Below are positions 63,847 to 64,000 of a stretch of DNA of 64,000 nt, piece by piece. The translations under genes and the position numbers were made by a program. Under the pieces are notes generated by a model, which made no database searches, had not been told where the DNA came from, and saw nothing but the letters and a program-made list of their open reading frames with translations. The DNA is from Chthoniobacterales bacterium (lineage in GTDB: Bacteria > Verrucomicrobiota > Verrucomicrobiia > Chthoniobacterales > JACTMZ01). Within the stretch, counting starts at the first letter, position 1. The number at the start of each line of letters is the position of its first letter. The DNA lies in contig JACSRX010000025.1 in NCBI GenBank assembly GCA_014879535.1, forward strand, positions 1 through 64,000, given 5' to 3'.

Positions 63847-64000
63847 ATGAAAACACTGCAACTCCTCGCCCTCATTTCTGCGATGACCCTCAGCGCCAAT
63901 GCCGGAACCCTCGAACCTGCCAAGGACAGCACACAGGCAACCGTGCTGCAGTCGCAGGTCGGCAAGCCGGTCGAGCTTCTACTCAACTCCGGCGGCAAAA
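63847..64000 (+). CDS. secreted protein, truncated by window end
   Basis: Starts at ATG 63847 with a signal peptide (MKTLQLLALISAMTLSANAG, cleavage after about residue 19) and continues in frame to the last base. Only about 51 residues are visible and no domain can be assigned. Confidence 0.7.
   Translation, partial: MKTLQLLALISAMTLSANAGTLEPAKDSTQATVLQSQVGKPVELLLNSGGK

Overview
The window is GC-rich, densely packed chromosomal DNA with many 4-bp ATGA/GTGA/TTGA gene overlaps. The best guess is a member of the Verrucomicrobiota or another PVC-group bacterium. Reasons are the long insert-containing form of IspG, a bacterial deoxyhypusine-synthase-like protein, two large secreted GH13 enzymes, and housekeeping genes that do not look proteobacterial or firmicute. 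This assignment is an inference; there is no 16S gene here.

The main feature is two separate, apparently complete type II-C CRISPR-Cas9 loci about 50 kb apart, with unrelated Cas proteins and repeats. Locus 1 (1-5640) has an array running in from the left edge (15 repeats visible, 36-nt repeats, mostly 32-nt spacers), then cas2, cas1 and cas9 on the minus strand, and a predicted tracrRNA transcribed away from cas9 at 5409-5536. Locus 2 (52902-58882) has an 18-repeat array (36-nt repeats, mostly 30-nt spacers), a compact predicted tracrRNA at 54097-54179, and a second cas9-cas1-cas2 operon on the minus strand. Both Cas9 proteins (1059 and 1071 aa) keep the RuvC and HNH catalytic residues, and both Cas1 proteins keep the E/H/E active site. 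A 16-nt motif is shared upstream of both cas9 genes.

Between the loci, left to right: a VapBC toxin-antitoxin pair (5.7-6.35 kb); a MATE exporter, M42 aminopeptidase, deoxyhypusine-synthase-like enzyme and DUF2237 protein (6.5-10.4 kb); PPi-phosphofructokinase and PdxH (10.4-12.4 kb); a TetR regulator and RmlD-like reductase (12.5-14.1 kb). A small accessory-looking segment bracketed by a 15-bp direct repeat follows (14.5-15.7 kb), then CYTH, DUF1622 and rhomboid-like membrane proteins (15.8-17.5 kb), an acyl-CoA synthetase and a secreted GH13 enzyme (17.5-22.3 kb), and core genes lepA, acnA, pyk and a sigma-70 factor (22.9-29.9 kb). Next come tRNA-Pro, a DUF485/ActP symporter pair, the RNase P RNA, ispG and rseP (30-36 kb); an AsmA-like protein, a GAF-GGDEF-EAL protein, an aldehyde dehydrogenase/deoC pair, a glutaredoxin, a SemiSWEET transporter and a 1492-aa secreted amylase (36-48.6 kb); tRNA-Glu, a secreted hydrolase, a GYF-domain membrane protein and two peptide-type ABC permeases (48.7-52.9 kb).

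Right of CRISPR locus 2 is an operon-like minus-strand run: agmatine deiminase, accB, accC, thiE, psuG. A small lipoprotein gene and the start of a secreted protein gene lie at the right edge. The two CRISPR loci are inserted among ordinary metabolic genes, without transposases or integrases nearby.
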